Positions 9,646-18,362 of a stretch of DNA of 64,000 nucleotides are shown one piece after another. The notes under the pieces are model-generated. The model saw only the letters and a list, made by a program, of their open reading frames with translations, had not been told where the DNA came from and did not search any database. Numbering within the stretch: the stretch's first letter is position 1; every line of letters begins with the position of its first letter. The position numbers were made by a program, and so were the translations under genes. The stretch is taken from assembly GCA_016707115.1 (NCBI GenBank), contig JADJIH010000027.1, forward strand, positions 62,001 through 126,000. Reading direction: 5' to 3'. Origin of the DNA: Ignavibacteriales bacterium. GTDB lineage: Bacteria > Bacteroidota > Ignavibacteria > Ignavibacteriales > Ignavibacteriaceae.

Positions 9646-11202
9646 ATGAAGCAAATTGAGCAAGAGCTTAAAAAAGTTTTAGATCATATGGATGATATAT
9701 CCATGAATTCTATAGAACAGCAATTGAAACTATTTGTAAACGGAGTAAAAATTCCAAAAATTGCAAAACCGTGTACACTTGGAGATGGAATTGTTGGGTT
9801 AAAAAAAGAAGATCACGATGAGCTACTAAATTTGTTTGATACTGCTTCTTCTAATGGTCGCCTGATAAAATTTGTTCCTGCTTCTGGTGCTGCTTCAAGA
9901 ATGTTTCAGAAACTTCAGTCAGTGTTAAATAGATTTAACAATTTCACATTAGATGATCTTAAAAAATATTCTGAGAGTGATAGTGAATGTAAAAGTGTTT
10001 TAGAATTCCTGATCAATCTTCCAAATTTTGCTTTTTATGATGATTTGAAAGCAGCTTTAAAAGTTGATGATTCAAGTATTGAAAAACTCATTATTAATTC
10101 TCCAGCAGAAATTCTGAAAGCAGTATTGTTTGAAAATGGTTTGAATTATTCATCTAAACCTAAAGGCGCTTTAAAATTTCATCGATACATAGACGAATGT
10201 AGAACCGCTTTTGAAGAGCATGTTTATGAAGCCTTCCAGTACATTTCTGATAATGATGGAAATACAAAAATCCATTTTACAATTTCAGAAGAACACACGG
10301 AATTTTTTCATAAAATTGTTAATGAATTAAAATCAAAACTTGCTAATAAATATATACTTGATATTACGTATTCCTATCAAAAAAAATCTACAGATACGAT
10401 TGCTGTTGATCTAGAAAATAAACTGATTTTTGATAAATCAGGAAATCTTGTACATAGACCGGGTGGTCACGGTGCGATTTTAGAAAATCTAAATGATCTT
10501 AAAGCAGATATTGCCGTTATAAAAAACATTGATAACGTTTCAAACGAAGGTTTTGCTTCAGACACAATCTTTTATAAAAAACTTTTGATAGGATACTTGG
10601 TTAAAATTCAAAAACAGATTTTTGAATTGCTTCATTTATTAGATAAAAAAGATTTTAATAGTTATAGTTTTAATGAGATAATCGAATTTGTAGAAAAACA
10701 ATTATTCGTAATAAAGCCAACAGAATTTGAAAATTGGAGTGATGAACAAAAGAATAAATTTTTGTTTACTAAATTAAATCGTCCAATCAGAGTTTGCGGA
10801 ATGGTGAAAAATGTTGGCGAACCGGGCGGTGGACCGTTCTGGGTTTGTGACAATGATGGAAGTTTATCGTTACAGATCATCGAGCAGGCACAGATAAATA
10901 CGAATGATGAAAATCAAAAAAATATTTTTAAGCAATCAACACATTTTAATCCGGTTGATTTAGTTTGCGGACTGAAAGATTATAAAGGCAACAACTTTAA
11001 TTTACAAGATTTTGTTGATCATAAAGCTGGAATAATTACAAATAAATCGAAAGATGGAGTTGAACTAAAAGCTTTGGAATTGCCTGGTTTGTGGAATGGA
11101 AGTATGGCTGATTGGATAACAATTTTCATTGAAGTACCGATAAGTACTTTTAATCCTGTAAAAGAGGTGAATGATCTGCTCAGAAAAGAACACCAAGGAT
11201 AG
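9646..11202 (+). CDS. DUF4301-family protein, nucleotidyltransferase-like
   Basis: A 518-residue cytoplasmic protein with no signal peptide or membrane segment. It matches the DUF4301 pattern known from Bacteroidota: an N-terminal amphipathic helix, then KFVPASGAASRMF near residue 80 and RPGGHGAILENLNDL near 270 with KNIDNV soon after. The G-x-A-S-R-M loop and the HGAILENLN / KNIDNV segments recall the nucleotide- and sugar-binding loops of UDP-sugar pyrophosphorylases, so a nucleotidyltransferase fold is a reasonable inference, but the family is formally uncharacterised. The C-terminus carries GMVKNVGEPGGGPFWV. No operon partner is evident. Confidence 0.82.
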   Translation: MKQIEQELKKVLDHMDDISMNSIEQQLKLFVNGVKIPKIAKPCTLGDGIVGLKKEDHDELLNLFDTASSNGRLIKFVPASGAASRMFQKLQSVLNRFNNFTLDDLKKYSESDSECKSVLEFLINLPNFAFYDDLKAALKVDDSSIEKLIINSPAEILKAVLFENGLNYSSKPKGALKFHRYIDECRTAFEEHVYEAFQYISDNDGNTKIHFTISEEHTEFFHKIVNELKSKLANKYILDITYSYQKKSTDTIAVDLENKLIFDKSGNLVHRPGGHGAILENLNDLKADIAVIKNIDNVSNEGFASDTIFYKKLLIGYLVKIQKQIFELLHLLDKKDFNSYSFNEIIEFVEKQLFVIKPTEFENWSDEQKNKFLFTKLNRPIRVCGMVKNVGEPGGGPFWVCDNDGSLSLQIIEQAQINTNDENQKNIFKQSTHFNPVDLVCGLKDYKGNNFNLQDFVDHKAGIITNKSKDGVELKALELPGLWNGSMADWITIFIEVPISTFNPVKEVNDLLRKEHQG

Positions 11203-11305
11203 TTTTTAATTTTTGCAATACAGATTATAATCCCACCAAAATTAAACCTTTTAGAATAAAATATTCAAAGCTGATTACCACATAAATATTTATATTTGGT
11301 GCAGT

Positions 11306-12631
11306 ATGGAAAAAAAATTTAACGAAGAAATATTAAACTCGCTTGCAGAAGGCGTTTTAACAGTTGATAAAAATTTTAAGATCAGTTTTTTTAATCGTGC
11401 CGCAGAATTGATTACAGGTTTTCAAAAAGATGAAGTTATTGGACAGTTTTGCAAGTACGTTTTTAAATGTGAACTTTGTCAAACACAATGTCCTATTGGG
11501 TTGGTTCTTGAATCCGGCAATGATATTTATGAATATAATTCCAGTATCGAAGTAAAAGCCGGCGCAAGAAAACCAATAAGATTAAATGCAGCAATTCTAA
11601 AAAACAGCAATAATGAGCCGGTTGGAGGCGTAATTTCTTTTCGTGATCTTTCTGAATTAATGAAGCTAAGACGAGAAACAATTTCTCCTTCAAACTTTTA
11701 TGGAATTATCGGGCACAGTAAATCAATGCAGGAAATATTTGGATTGATTCAGGAAATTGCTGAGTCTGATGCAACTATTTTAATACAGGGTGAATCCGGT
11801 ACTGGAAAAGAACTGGTTGCAAATGCAATCCAAGCAACCAGCTTAAGGAAAGGAAAACAGTTTCTAAAAGTTAATTGTTCGGTATTTCCTCAAAATCTAT
11901 TAGCAAGTGAACTTTTTGGACATGTTAAAGGGGCTTATACAGATGCGTTTAAGGATAGACCCGGCAGATTTGAATTAGCGAATGGCGGCACACTCTTTTT
12001 AGATGAAGTTGCCGAGATGCCTTTGCAAACTCAAATACAGTTGTTACGGGTATTACAGGAAGGCACCTTTGAACGTGTTGGAGAATCAGCAACCCGAAAA
12101 ACAGATGTGCGGGTTATTTCTGCAACAAATATCAACATTAAAAGGGCGCTTGAAGAAGGTAAACTCAGAGAGGATCTTTTTTACAGATTAAACGTTATAC
12201 CAATATATGTTCCTGCTTTAAGAGAAAGAAGGGAAGATATACCTTATCTAATTAAACATTTTATTGAGGATTATTCTAAAATCTATAAAAAAGATGTTAA
12301 GGATATTGATGACGATGCGCTTGAAGTTTTTATGAATTATAGCTGGCCTGGTAACGTACGTGAGCTTGAAAATGCAATTGAATATCTGATTGTTAGAAGT
12401 AAGGACAACAAAAACATATCATTGAATAATCTACCATCTTCGTTTAAAAATACTCCCGCAATTCAACATCCCGATGCGGTTCAGGAACTAAGAAATGATA
12501 ACACTTCTCAGCTTGTTAAGCTTTTAGAAAAGCATCATTGGAATAAAACAAAAGTTGCTCAGGAATTGGGAATCGGAAGAACAACATTATGGCGAATGTT
12601 AAAAAATTTTCCGCAGAAAGAAGAGGATTAA
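11306..12631 (+). CDS. PAS-domain sigma-54-dependent transcriptional activator
   Basis: A 441-residue enhancer-binding protein. Residues about 5-115 form a PAS sensor domain with a cysteine cluster (C49, C55, C58, C62) that could bind metal or sense redox state. Residues 130-365 are the AAA+ domain: Walker A GESGTGKE at 162-169, sigma-54 contact loop GAYTDA at 209-214 in place of the usual GAFTGA, Walker B GTLFLDEV and the arginine-finger segment REDLFYRL. A Fis-type helix-turn-helix ends the protein (TKVAQELGIGRTTLWRML). There is no receiver domain, so activation is probably through the PAS domain. A sigma-54-like promoter lies 119 bases downstream of its stop. Confidence 0.95.
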   Translation: MEKKFNEEILNSLAEGVLTVDKNFKISFFNRAAELITGFQKDEVIGQFCKYVFKCELCQTQCPIGLVLESGNDIYEYNSSIEVKAGARKPIRLNAAILKNSNNEPVGGVISFRDLSELMKLRRETISPSNFYGIIGHSKSMQEIFGLIQEIAESDATILIQGESGTGKELVANAIQATSLRKGKQFLKVNCSVFPQNLLASELFGHVKGAYTDAFKDRPGRFELANGGTLFLDEVAEMPLQTQIQLLRVLQEGTFERVGESATRKTDVRVISATNINIKRALEEGKLREDLFYRLNVIPIYVPALRERREDIPYLIKHFIEDYSKIYKKDVKDIDDDALEVFMNYSWPGNVRELENAIEYLIVRSKDNKNISLNNLPSSFKNTPAIQHPDAVQELRNDNTSQLVKLLEKHHWNKTKVAQELGIGRTTLWRMLKNFPQKEED

Positions 12632-12750
12632 TAAAACTTATCTCGTTTGTAAGCTATAAATTTTGCCTGTAATATTTACCTCACAAAAACATTTTACCTT
12701 CAATTTTTCATCCAACTAAACATTTTTAATCATTTTTACGATAATTCAAG

Positions 12751-12766
12751 TGGCACTAAGCTTGTA
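12751..12766 (+). promoter_or_regulatory. Sigma-54 (-24/-12) promoter-like element
   Basis: TGGCACTAAGCTTGTA matches the sigma-54 consensus TGGCAC-N5-TTGCW at every defined position except the -12 GC, which is GT. The GG-N10-G spacing is exact. Transcription would begin near 12777, about 30 bases before the small TatA-like gene. It directly follows a gene for a sigma-54 activator. The call rests on motif match and context only. Confidence 0.6.
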
Positions 12767-12805
12767 AATTTTTCCTAAAATTTCAAAAAGAAAGGACTAT
12801 TTGTA

Positions 12806-12919
12806 ATGGGCTTTACAGAAATCGGCGTAGTTTTATTTTTAGTTGCACTATTAGCTTTTGGTTTTGTCAATTCAAGAAAAGTATCACAGGAATTAAAGAA
12901 ATTAGGCGCTGATAAATAG
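12806..12919 (+). CDS. 37-residue single-span TatA-like small membrane protein
   Basis: A short frame with a good ribosome binding site (AAAGGA, 9 bases before ATG) and a sigma-54-like promoter upstream. The protein starts MGFTEIGVVLFLVALLAFG, has one transmembrane helix at about residues 4-20, and then a polar, Lys-rich stretch with LKKLG. The N-terminal E, the helix ending in FG and the following basic helix with L-x-x-LG are the layout of TatA/TatE proteins, but normal family members are about 55-90 residues with a longer amphipathic helix and acidic tail. It may be a minimal TatA relative or an unrelated small membrane protein. No tatC lies in the window. Confidence 0.6.
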   Translation: MGFTEIGVVLFLVALLAFGFVNSRKVSQELKKLGADK

Positions 12920-12933
12920 TCTATCGGCTTTGT

Positions 12934-13602
12934 TTATTTTCTGCTGAAAATCTCAGTTGATTTTTCTTTTCCTACAATGACGGTATCTGCTATGTTGTTG
13001 AATAATCCAACTTCAACAACTCCATGCATAAGTTTAATTTGTCTCTCAAGAATAATAGCGTCATCTATTTCATTTAGATGAAGATCTACAATCAAATTAC
13101 CTGAATCGGTAATAAAATTATTGCTTCCATTTTTTCGTATCTGTGGCCTAAAGCCTAGTTCATCAAATCTATTAAATAATTGTTTTGATCCAAATGAAAT
13201 TATCTCAACAGGTAATGGAAACCTTCCCAACTTTTCAACAAACTTTGATGAATCAACAATCCAGATAACCTTTTGGGAGGCGTTAGCAACAATTTTCTCA
13301 TAAAGCAAAGCGCCGCCGCCGCCTTTAATACCATTTAGATTTTTATCAACTTCGTCTGCGCCATCAATAGTTAAATCAATTTGATCAACATCGTTTAGAT
13401 TTAAGATTTTTATTCCCAAACTTTTTGCAAGTTCGCTTGTTTGATTTGAAGTTGAAACACAAGTAATATTTAATCCTTGCTTTACTGATTCTGCAAGTTT
13501 GTTAACAAGAAAAAAAACAGTTGATCCGGTTCCTAGCCCAACAATCATTCCGTCTTTAATAAACTCAATTGATTTTTCTGCTGCGAGTTGTTTTTCGTTC
13601 AT
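12934..13602 (-). CDS. rpiA: Ribose-5-phosphate isomerase A
   Basis: A 222-residue cytoplasmic enzyme that interconverts ribose 5-phosphate and ribulose 5-phosphate in the pentose phosphate pathway. Family motifs are clear: GLGTGSTVFFLVNKL phosphate loop near residue 22, DLTIDGADEVD with catalytic Asp near 80, and GGGGALLYEKIVA near 95, then the HGVVEVGLF segment near the C-terminus. Length is normal for RpiA. It stands alone on the minus strand, converging with the small TatA-like gene. Confidence 0.96.
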   Translation of the reverse strand: MNEKQLAAEKSIEFIKDGMIVGLGTGSTVFFLVNKLAESVKQGLNITCVSTSNQTSELAKSLGIKILNLNDVDQIDLTIDGADEVDKNLNGIKGGGGALLYEKIVANASQKVIWIVDSSKFVEKLGRFPLPVEIISFGSKQLFNRFDELGFRPQIRKNGSNNFITDSGNLIVDLHLNEIDDAIILERQIKLMHGVVEVGLFNNIADTVIVGKEKSTEIFSRK

Positions 13603-13715
13603 TTAACTTTTTATTTTTTATTAGAATTAAATTCTATAACTAATAGTAATTTAGTAATAGTAAAATTAATAAATTTTATTCTTACAAAAGATTATTAAAA
13701 CAAAGAGGTATAATT

Positions 13716-14921
13716 ATGCACCACTACGATCCAAGCAGTGAAATACAAGATTATCTGGTTTTTGGGGAGTATGGAGATGTTAATCCATCAATTACAGATT
13801 CATCAACTTACACTTTTCTCAATCCCAAAACGATGAATGAATTATTTGAACACGAGATTGAGGGATGTTTTTTATACTCGCGTCATTGGAATCCAACAAA
13901 TAAATATCTTGCTGATGCGCTTGCAAAGTTAGAAGATTCTGAAGCTGCAATAGTAACCGCATCTGGAATGGGTGCGATTAGTTGTGCAATCTTGCAGCTT
14001 TGTAATTCCGGAGATGAGATTGTTTCAAGCAGAACTATTTATGGTGGAACTTATGCTTTCTTCAAAAACTTTTTACCAAAATTTGGAATATCCGTAAAGT
14101 TTGTAAATACTCAGGATTTGGAAGCAGTTAAATCTGCAATTACTGAAAAAACAAAAGTAATTTATTGTGAAGCTGTCAGTAATCCTTTGCTTGAAATTGC
14201 TGACATTCCTAATCTTGCAAAGATTGCAAATGAAAAAAATATTAAGCTAATGGTTGATAATACTTTCAGTCCGATTATGATTTCTCCTTTACGATTGGGC
14301 GCACACATTGTTGTTCATAGTTTGACTAAATACATTAATGGAACCAGCGATTGTGTTGCCGGTTGTGTATGTAGTACTCACGAATTTATATCTCAGTTAA
14401 CTGATATTAACTCTGGTGCTTCTATGTTACTTGGACCAGTTTTAGATAGTTACCGCGCAGCATCGATTCTAAAAAATCTACATTCACTTCATATAAGAAT
14501 TAAAAAGCATAGTGAAAATGCTCAATATCTTGCAGAAAATTTTGAGAAGCTTGGTTGTAAAGTATTTTATCCTGGTTTACCAAAGCACAACGGTTATAAT
14601 TTGTTAAAAGAAATTATGAATGAAGGATTTGGTTATGGCGGTATGTTAGCAATTGATGCCGGAACCACTGAAAAAGCAAATGAACTTATGGCAAATATGC
14701 AGATAGAAAAAGTTGGATATCTTGCTGTTAGTCTTGGTTACTTTAAAACTTTGTTTTCGTCTCCTGGTCATAGCACTTCATCCGAAATTCCGGAAGAAGA
14801 AAGGAAAGCAATGGGACTGAGTGAAGGACTTGTTAGAATTTCAATCGGGTTGGATAATGATATCAAAAAAACTTATGAAAGAATTAAAAAGTGTTTGACA
14901 GAGGTTGGATTGGTTAAATAA
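13716..14921 (+). CDS. PLP-dependent Cys/Met metabolism enzyme, methionine gamma-lyase-like
   Basis: A 401-residue fold-type I PLP enzyme of the trans-sulfuration family. Recognisable are YSRHWNPTNKYLADALAKLE (substrate/PLP region), the SGMGAIS phosphate-binding turn, VDNTFSPIMISPL with the PLP-ring Asp, and VHSLTKYINGTSD with the Schiff-base lysine. The C-terminal GHSTSSEIPEEERKAMGLSE and LVRISIGLDN are also typical. The best match of pattern is methionine gamma-lyase (methionine to methanethiol, 2-oxobutyrate and ammonia), but cystathionine gamma-lyase or O-acetylhomoserine sulfhydrylase activities cannot be excluded. RBS-like AAAGAGG precedes the ATG. Confidence 0.88.
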   Translation: MHHYDPSSEIQDYLVFGEYGDVNPSITDSSTYTFLNPKTMNELFEHEIEGCFLYSRHWNPTNKYLADALAKLEDSEAAIVTASGMGAISCAILQLCNSGDEIVSSRTIYGGTYAFFKNFLPKFGISVKFVNTQDLEAVKSAITEKTKVIYCEAVSNPLLEIADIPNLAKIANEKNIKLMVDNTFSPIMISPLRLGAHIVVHSLTKYINGTSDCVAGCVCSTHEFISQLTDINSGASMLLGPVLDSYRAASILKNLHSLHIRIKKHSENAQYLAENFEKLGCKVFYPGLPKHNGYNLLKEIMNEGFGYGGMLAIDAGTTEKANELMANMQIEKVGYLAVSLGYFKTLFSSPGHSTSSEIPEEERKAMGLSEGLVRISIGLDNDIKKTYERIKKCLTEVGLVK

Positions 14922-14932
14922 CTGAGGAATTT

Positions 14933-15048
14933 TTCTTTGCGTTCTTAGCGAGTTATCTTGGCGATCTTTGCGTGAACTATAGACTAAAGGCATTTCACGC
15001 AAAGTTCGCAAAGTGATTAGAAAAAAGCTCGCAAAGATTTTCTAAAAA
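14933..15048. repeat. Imperfect palindrome built from CTTTGCG / CGCAAAG
   Basis: CTTTGCGTGAA at 14966-14976 is the exact complement of TTCACGCAAAG at 14994-15004. Further CTTTGCG and CGCAAAG copies lie outside this stem (14935 onward and 15006-15035). It fills the gap between two genes and looks like a member of a dispersed intergenic repeat family. Confidence 0.65.
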
Positions 15049-15068
15049 TATCCAATTTGAAATATTTT

Positions 15069-15458
15069 TTATTCAGGTTTAAACAAAGCACAAACGGCAC
15101 CGGCTGGATCTTGAATTACACAATATCTACCATATCCAGGCATAGTTTTAGGTTCAACAATTAATTTACCTCCAAGCTGAATGCAGGATTCAGCACTCTT
15201 GTCAACATCTTCTACTGTTATATACACTAACCATTGCGGAGGAAGTTTTGCGTTTGATCCTCGTGCGTGGCAAACTCCGGCTGCAACTTTTCCGCTTTCA
15301 GGAGCAATCATTGTGAAATCTTCATAATCACCCATTGATAATCCCTCTGGCATCCATCCAACAACTTTTGCATAAAAGTCTTTTATTTCTAGAGCATTTG
15401 GTACAGTTAAATCACACCAGGTTATAGAACCAATTTCAGGTTTTTGTTTTTCACTCAT
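15069..15458 (-). CDS. VOC-family (glyoxalase/bleomycin-resistance fold) protein
   Basis: A 129-residue cytoplasmic protein with the beta-alpha-beta-beta-beta vicinal-oxygen-chelate pattern: GSITWCDLTVPNALEIKDFYAKVVGW at the start and GGKLIVEPKTMPGYGRY followed by QDPAGAVCALF at the end. Similar proteins occur widely as single-domain putative dioxygenases, lyases or antibiotic-binding proteins, so the substrate is not predictable. The next gene on the same strand ends 15 bases away from its start region, so the two are probably cotranscribed. Confidence 0.85.
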   Translation of the reverse strand: MSEKQKPEIGSITWCDLTVPNALEIKDFYAKVVGWMPEGLSMGDYEDFTMIAPESGKVAAGVCHARGSNAKLPPQWLVYITVEDVDKSAESCIQLGGKLIVEPKTMPGYGRYCVIQDPAGAVCALFKPE

Positions 15459-15473
15459 ATCAATCCTAAAAAT

Positions 15474-15707
15474 TTATTTTATAAAAATTATTATAAACCA
15501 ATAAACAATTGTAAGTGCAAAAACTCCCCAAAACGGAATACTATTAATCCATTTAAATAATCCAACACCAATCCCAATAATTAGACCAACAACCAGATTA
15601 TCAATTGCATAGCCATAGAGCATCCCAACTAAAATACCTAGTGCCAGATCGATAATCTTGAGTTGTAACCTTTTTTGTTCAATGAGTTGTTCACGGGTGT
15701 ATTCCAT
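15474..15707 (-). CDS. Small membrane protein of unknown function
   Basis: A 77-residue protein with a charged N-terminal helix (MEYTREQLIEQKRLQLKI) and two or three hydrophobic segments (about 22-33, 36-50 and 58-76) containing glycine-rich turns. I do not recognise a family. It lies directly upstream of the VOC gene on the minus strand, with a 15-base gap. Confidence 0.7.
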   Translation of the reverse strand: MEYTREQLIEQKRLQLKIIDLALGILVGMLYGYAIDNLVVGLIIGIGVGLFKWINSIPFWGVFALTIVYWFIIIFIK

Positions 15708-15789
15708 AGAAACCTTAAAAGATGTTGTTAATACTTAAGAAAAATTTTAGAAGAATACAATTGTGATTAACAAATTTTGTTAAGATTTA

Positions 15790-18309
15790 TTGGCAAAGTA
15801 TTTAACAATTTATTTTGATATTTTAGAATCATTACTTCATCAAATTAAAGGCAAAAGATTGTTTTTAAAGGACTATAAAAAAACAGCATTGATCCTTAAA
15901 GATCAGAAAATTGATTACACACATTTAATCAATCAAGTGAATTCATTTTCAACACTTCTTCCAAACAACAATCTTTCTAAAGTTGCAATCTTTTCTGAAA
16001 ACAGATTTGAGTGGGTTTATGCGTTTTATTCTGTGTGGATGAAAAAAGCAGTTGCTGTTCCTATCGATTTTATGTCATCTGCTGAAGATGTATCTTTTAT
16101 ATTAAATGATTGCAAACCCGAAGTTATTTTTTATTCGAATGGAACAAAAGAAATATGTGAAAAAGCTATTGCTCAGTTAAATCATAAAATTGATAAAATA
16201 AATCTTGATGAAATAAAAATTGAAGAATCAAAAGTTAATGCTACTTTTCCAGAAGCCAACCCGAATGAAACCGCTGTAATAATCTATACTTCCGGAACAA
16301 CCGGCTCACCCAAAGGCGTAATGCTTTCTTACGATAACTTGTTGGTTAACATTGAAGCTGTAACAACCGATGTGAATGTTTATAAAGAGGAAGATAAAGT
16401 AATGGTGCTGCTTCCATTGCATCACATTTTTCCTCTAATGGGTACAATGGTTATTCCTTTAAGTGTTGGAGGAACAATTGTTTTCTCTCCATCAATGGCT
16501 TCCGAAGATATTATGGCGACACTGCAGCACGGAATTACAATTATTATAGGTGTACCTCGTTTGTACAATCTAATACGAAAGGGAATACGAGATAAGATTA
16601 ATAAAAGCGGAATTGCAAAGCTTCTTTTTAGAATTGCTGAAAAGAAAAACTCGTTAACTTTTTCTAGAAAAATATTCGGTTCAGTTCAAAGAAAATTTGG
16701 CGGCAAAATAAAGTATATGGTTTCTGGCGGCGCAGCTTTGGATAAAGAAGTTGCAAAGGATTATTTGACACTTGGGTTTGAAATTCTTGAAGGCTTCGGA
16801 ATGACAGAATGTGCACCGATGATTACGTTTACGAGACCGGGAAGAGTGCTTCCAGGCTCAGCAGGCGAACCACTTAAAACAAATGAAGTAAAAGTTATTG
16901 ATGGTGAGATTGTAAATCGCGGTAGAAATGTTATGCAAGGTTATTACAATCGCCCGGAAGAAACAGCAGCTATTCTTAAAGATGGCTGGCTTTATACTGG
17001 TGATCTTGGACATCTTGAAAACAATAGAATTTTTATTACTGGAAGAAAAAAAGAAATTATTGTTTTATCAAATGGAAAGAATATAAATCCTGAAGAAATT
17101 GAAAATAAAATTCAAAGTATGACTGATGTAATAACTGAGATTGGCGTATTTGAAAAACAAGATATGTTACACGCTGTAATTTATCCAGATTATCAAAAAG
17201 CAAAACAGTTGGGTATCGATGATGTTGAAGAAATGATAAAGTGGCAGGTTATTGATAAGTACAATCAATCTGTTACTCCATATAAAAAAGTTATGAAATT
17301 TAGTTTGGTTAAGGAACCACTGCCTCGAACAAGATTATTGAAGTTAAAAAGATTTTTATTACCACAGCTTGAACAGATATCAAAAGAAAAATTAGAAAAT
17401 GTTACTGAACCAACTTTTCAGGAATACACTTTACTAAAAGAATTTTTACAGCAGCAGAAAGAAACAACTATTCATCCATCTGATCATCTTGAAATTGATT
17501 TGGGACTTGATTCTTTGGATAAGGTAAACTTAGGTGTTTATCTGGAATCTAATTTTGGTGTTAAACTTTCAGAAGCAGAACTGGTTGGATTTCCAAACGT
17601 AGTTAAGCTTGCAGAAAACATTCGCGATAAAAAAACTAAGTTAAGTGTTGAAGCAATTGATTGGGGAAAAATATTTAAAGAAAAACTTGATCTTGATTTA
17701 CCTAAAAGCTGGTTTACACACAACATTATGAAAAATGGTGCTAAAGTATTTCTGAAGTTATACTTTAGAATAAAAGGTGAAGGATTAGAAAACCTTCCGG
17801 AGGGACCATTTATTCTTGCACCAAATCATCAAAGTTTTTTTGATGGATTATTTGTTGCTGTATTCTTGAAAAATAAATTGATGAAGCAAACTTATTTCTA
17901 TGCAAAAGAAAAACATGTAAAGAATAGTTTCTTAAAATTATTAGCTGCAAAGAACAATGTTATCGTTATGGATTTAAGTGATCTGAAAACATCTTTACAA
18001 AAAATGGCTGAAGTTTTAAAGCGTGGAAAAAATATTATCATCTTTCCCGAAGGAACACGCACGCAAACAGGAGAGATTGGTGATTTCAAAAAAACGTTTG
18101 CAATACTTAGTCGTGAGTTAAATGTTCCGATAGTTCCTGTTGCAATTAGCGGTGCTTATGATGCACTTCCACGAGGCACACATTTTCCAAAGCCGTGGAA
18201 AAAAATTAATGTTAATTTCTTAAAACCAATTTTACCAGAAAATCATTCATACGATTCATTAAAAGATATTGTGCAAAGTAAAGTTTCTGAACAGTTGAAT
18301 AAGAAATAA
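15790..18309 (+). CDS. Fused acyl-CoA/ACP synthetase - acyl carrier protein - PlsC acyltransferase
   Basis: An 839-residue three-part enzyme. Residues 1-550 are an AMP-forming acyl-CoA synthetase (IIYTSGTTGSPKGVMLS at about 164-180; GFGMTECAPM; GWLYTGDLG). Residues about 551-610 are an acyl carrier domain with DLGLDSLDKV, the phosphopantetheine site being Ser575. Residues about 650-839 are a lysophospholipid acyltransferase of the PlsC type with NHQSFFD (N679-D685) and IIFPEGTRT. It could activate a fatty acid, hold it on the internal carrier and pass it to a lysophospholipid, as bacterial Aas does with external ACP. The start is TTG at 15790; the next in-frame ATG would remove the conserved N-terminus. 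Confidence 0.9.
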   Translation: MAKYLTIYFDILESLLHQIKGKRLFLKDYKKTALILKDQKIDYTHLINQVNSFSTLLPNNNLSKVAIFSENRFEWVYAFYSVWMKKAVAVPIDFMSSAEDVSFILNDCKPEVIFYSNGTKEICEKAIAQLNHKIDKINLDEIKIEESKVNATFPEANPNETAVIIYTSGTTGSPKGVMLSYDNLLVNIEAVTTDVNVYKEEDKVMVLLPLHHIFPLMGTMVIPLSVGGTIVFSPSMASEDIMATLQHGITIIIGVPRLYNLIRKGIRDKINKSGIAKLLFRIAEKKNSLTFSRKIFGSVQRKFGGKIKYMVSGGAALDKEVAKDYLTLGFEILEGFGMTECAPMITFTRPGRVLPGSAGEPLKTNEVKVIDGEIVNRGRNVMQGYYNRPEETAAILKDGWLYTGDLGHLENNRIFITGRKKEIIVLSNGKNINPEEIENKIQSMTDVITEIGVFEKQDMLHAVIYPDYQKAKQLGIDDVEEMIKWQVIDKYNQSVTPYKKVMKFSLVKEPLPRTRLLKLKRFLLPQLEQISKEKLENVTEPTFQEYTLLKEFLQQQKETTIHPSDHLEIDLGLDSLDKVNLGVYLESNFGVKLSEAELVGFPNVVKLAENIRDKKTKLSVEAIDWGKIFKEKLDLDLPKSWFTHNIMKNGAKVFLKLYFRIKGEGLENLPEGPFILAPNHQSFFDGLFVAVFLKNKLMKQTYFYAKEKHVKNSFLKLLAAKNNVIVMDLSDLKTSLQKMAEVLKRGKNIIIFPEGTRTQTGEIGDFKKTFAILSRELNVPIVPVAISGAYDALPRGTHFPKPWKKINVNFLKPILPENHSYDSLKDIVQSKVSEQLNKK

Positions 18310-18317
18310 TTTACCTT

Positions 18318-18345
18318 GTCACACTGAGCGAAGTCGAAGTGTGAC
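18318..18345. repeat. Palindromic REP-like hairpin, CTGAGC..GTCGAAG family
   Basis: GTCACAC and GTGTGAC flank a TGAGCGAAGTCGAA core. Same loop family as 6513-6542 with a different stem. Confidence 0.75.
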
Positions 18346-18362
18346 CTTTAAACTTAAGTATG

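Noticed and set aside
12806..12919. TatA-like frame as the decayed 5' end of a full tatA
   Set aside because: No TatA-like amphipathic helix or acidic tail can be found in any frame after the stop before rpiA begins, so a simple frameshift does not explain the short length; it is kept as a small gene with modest confidence.
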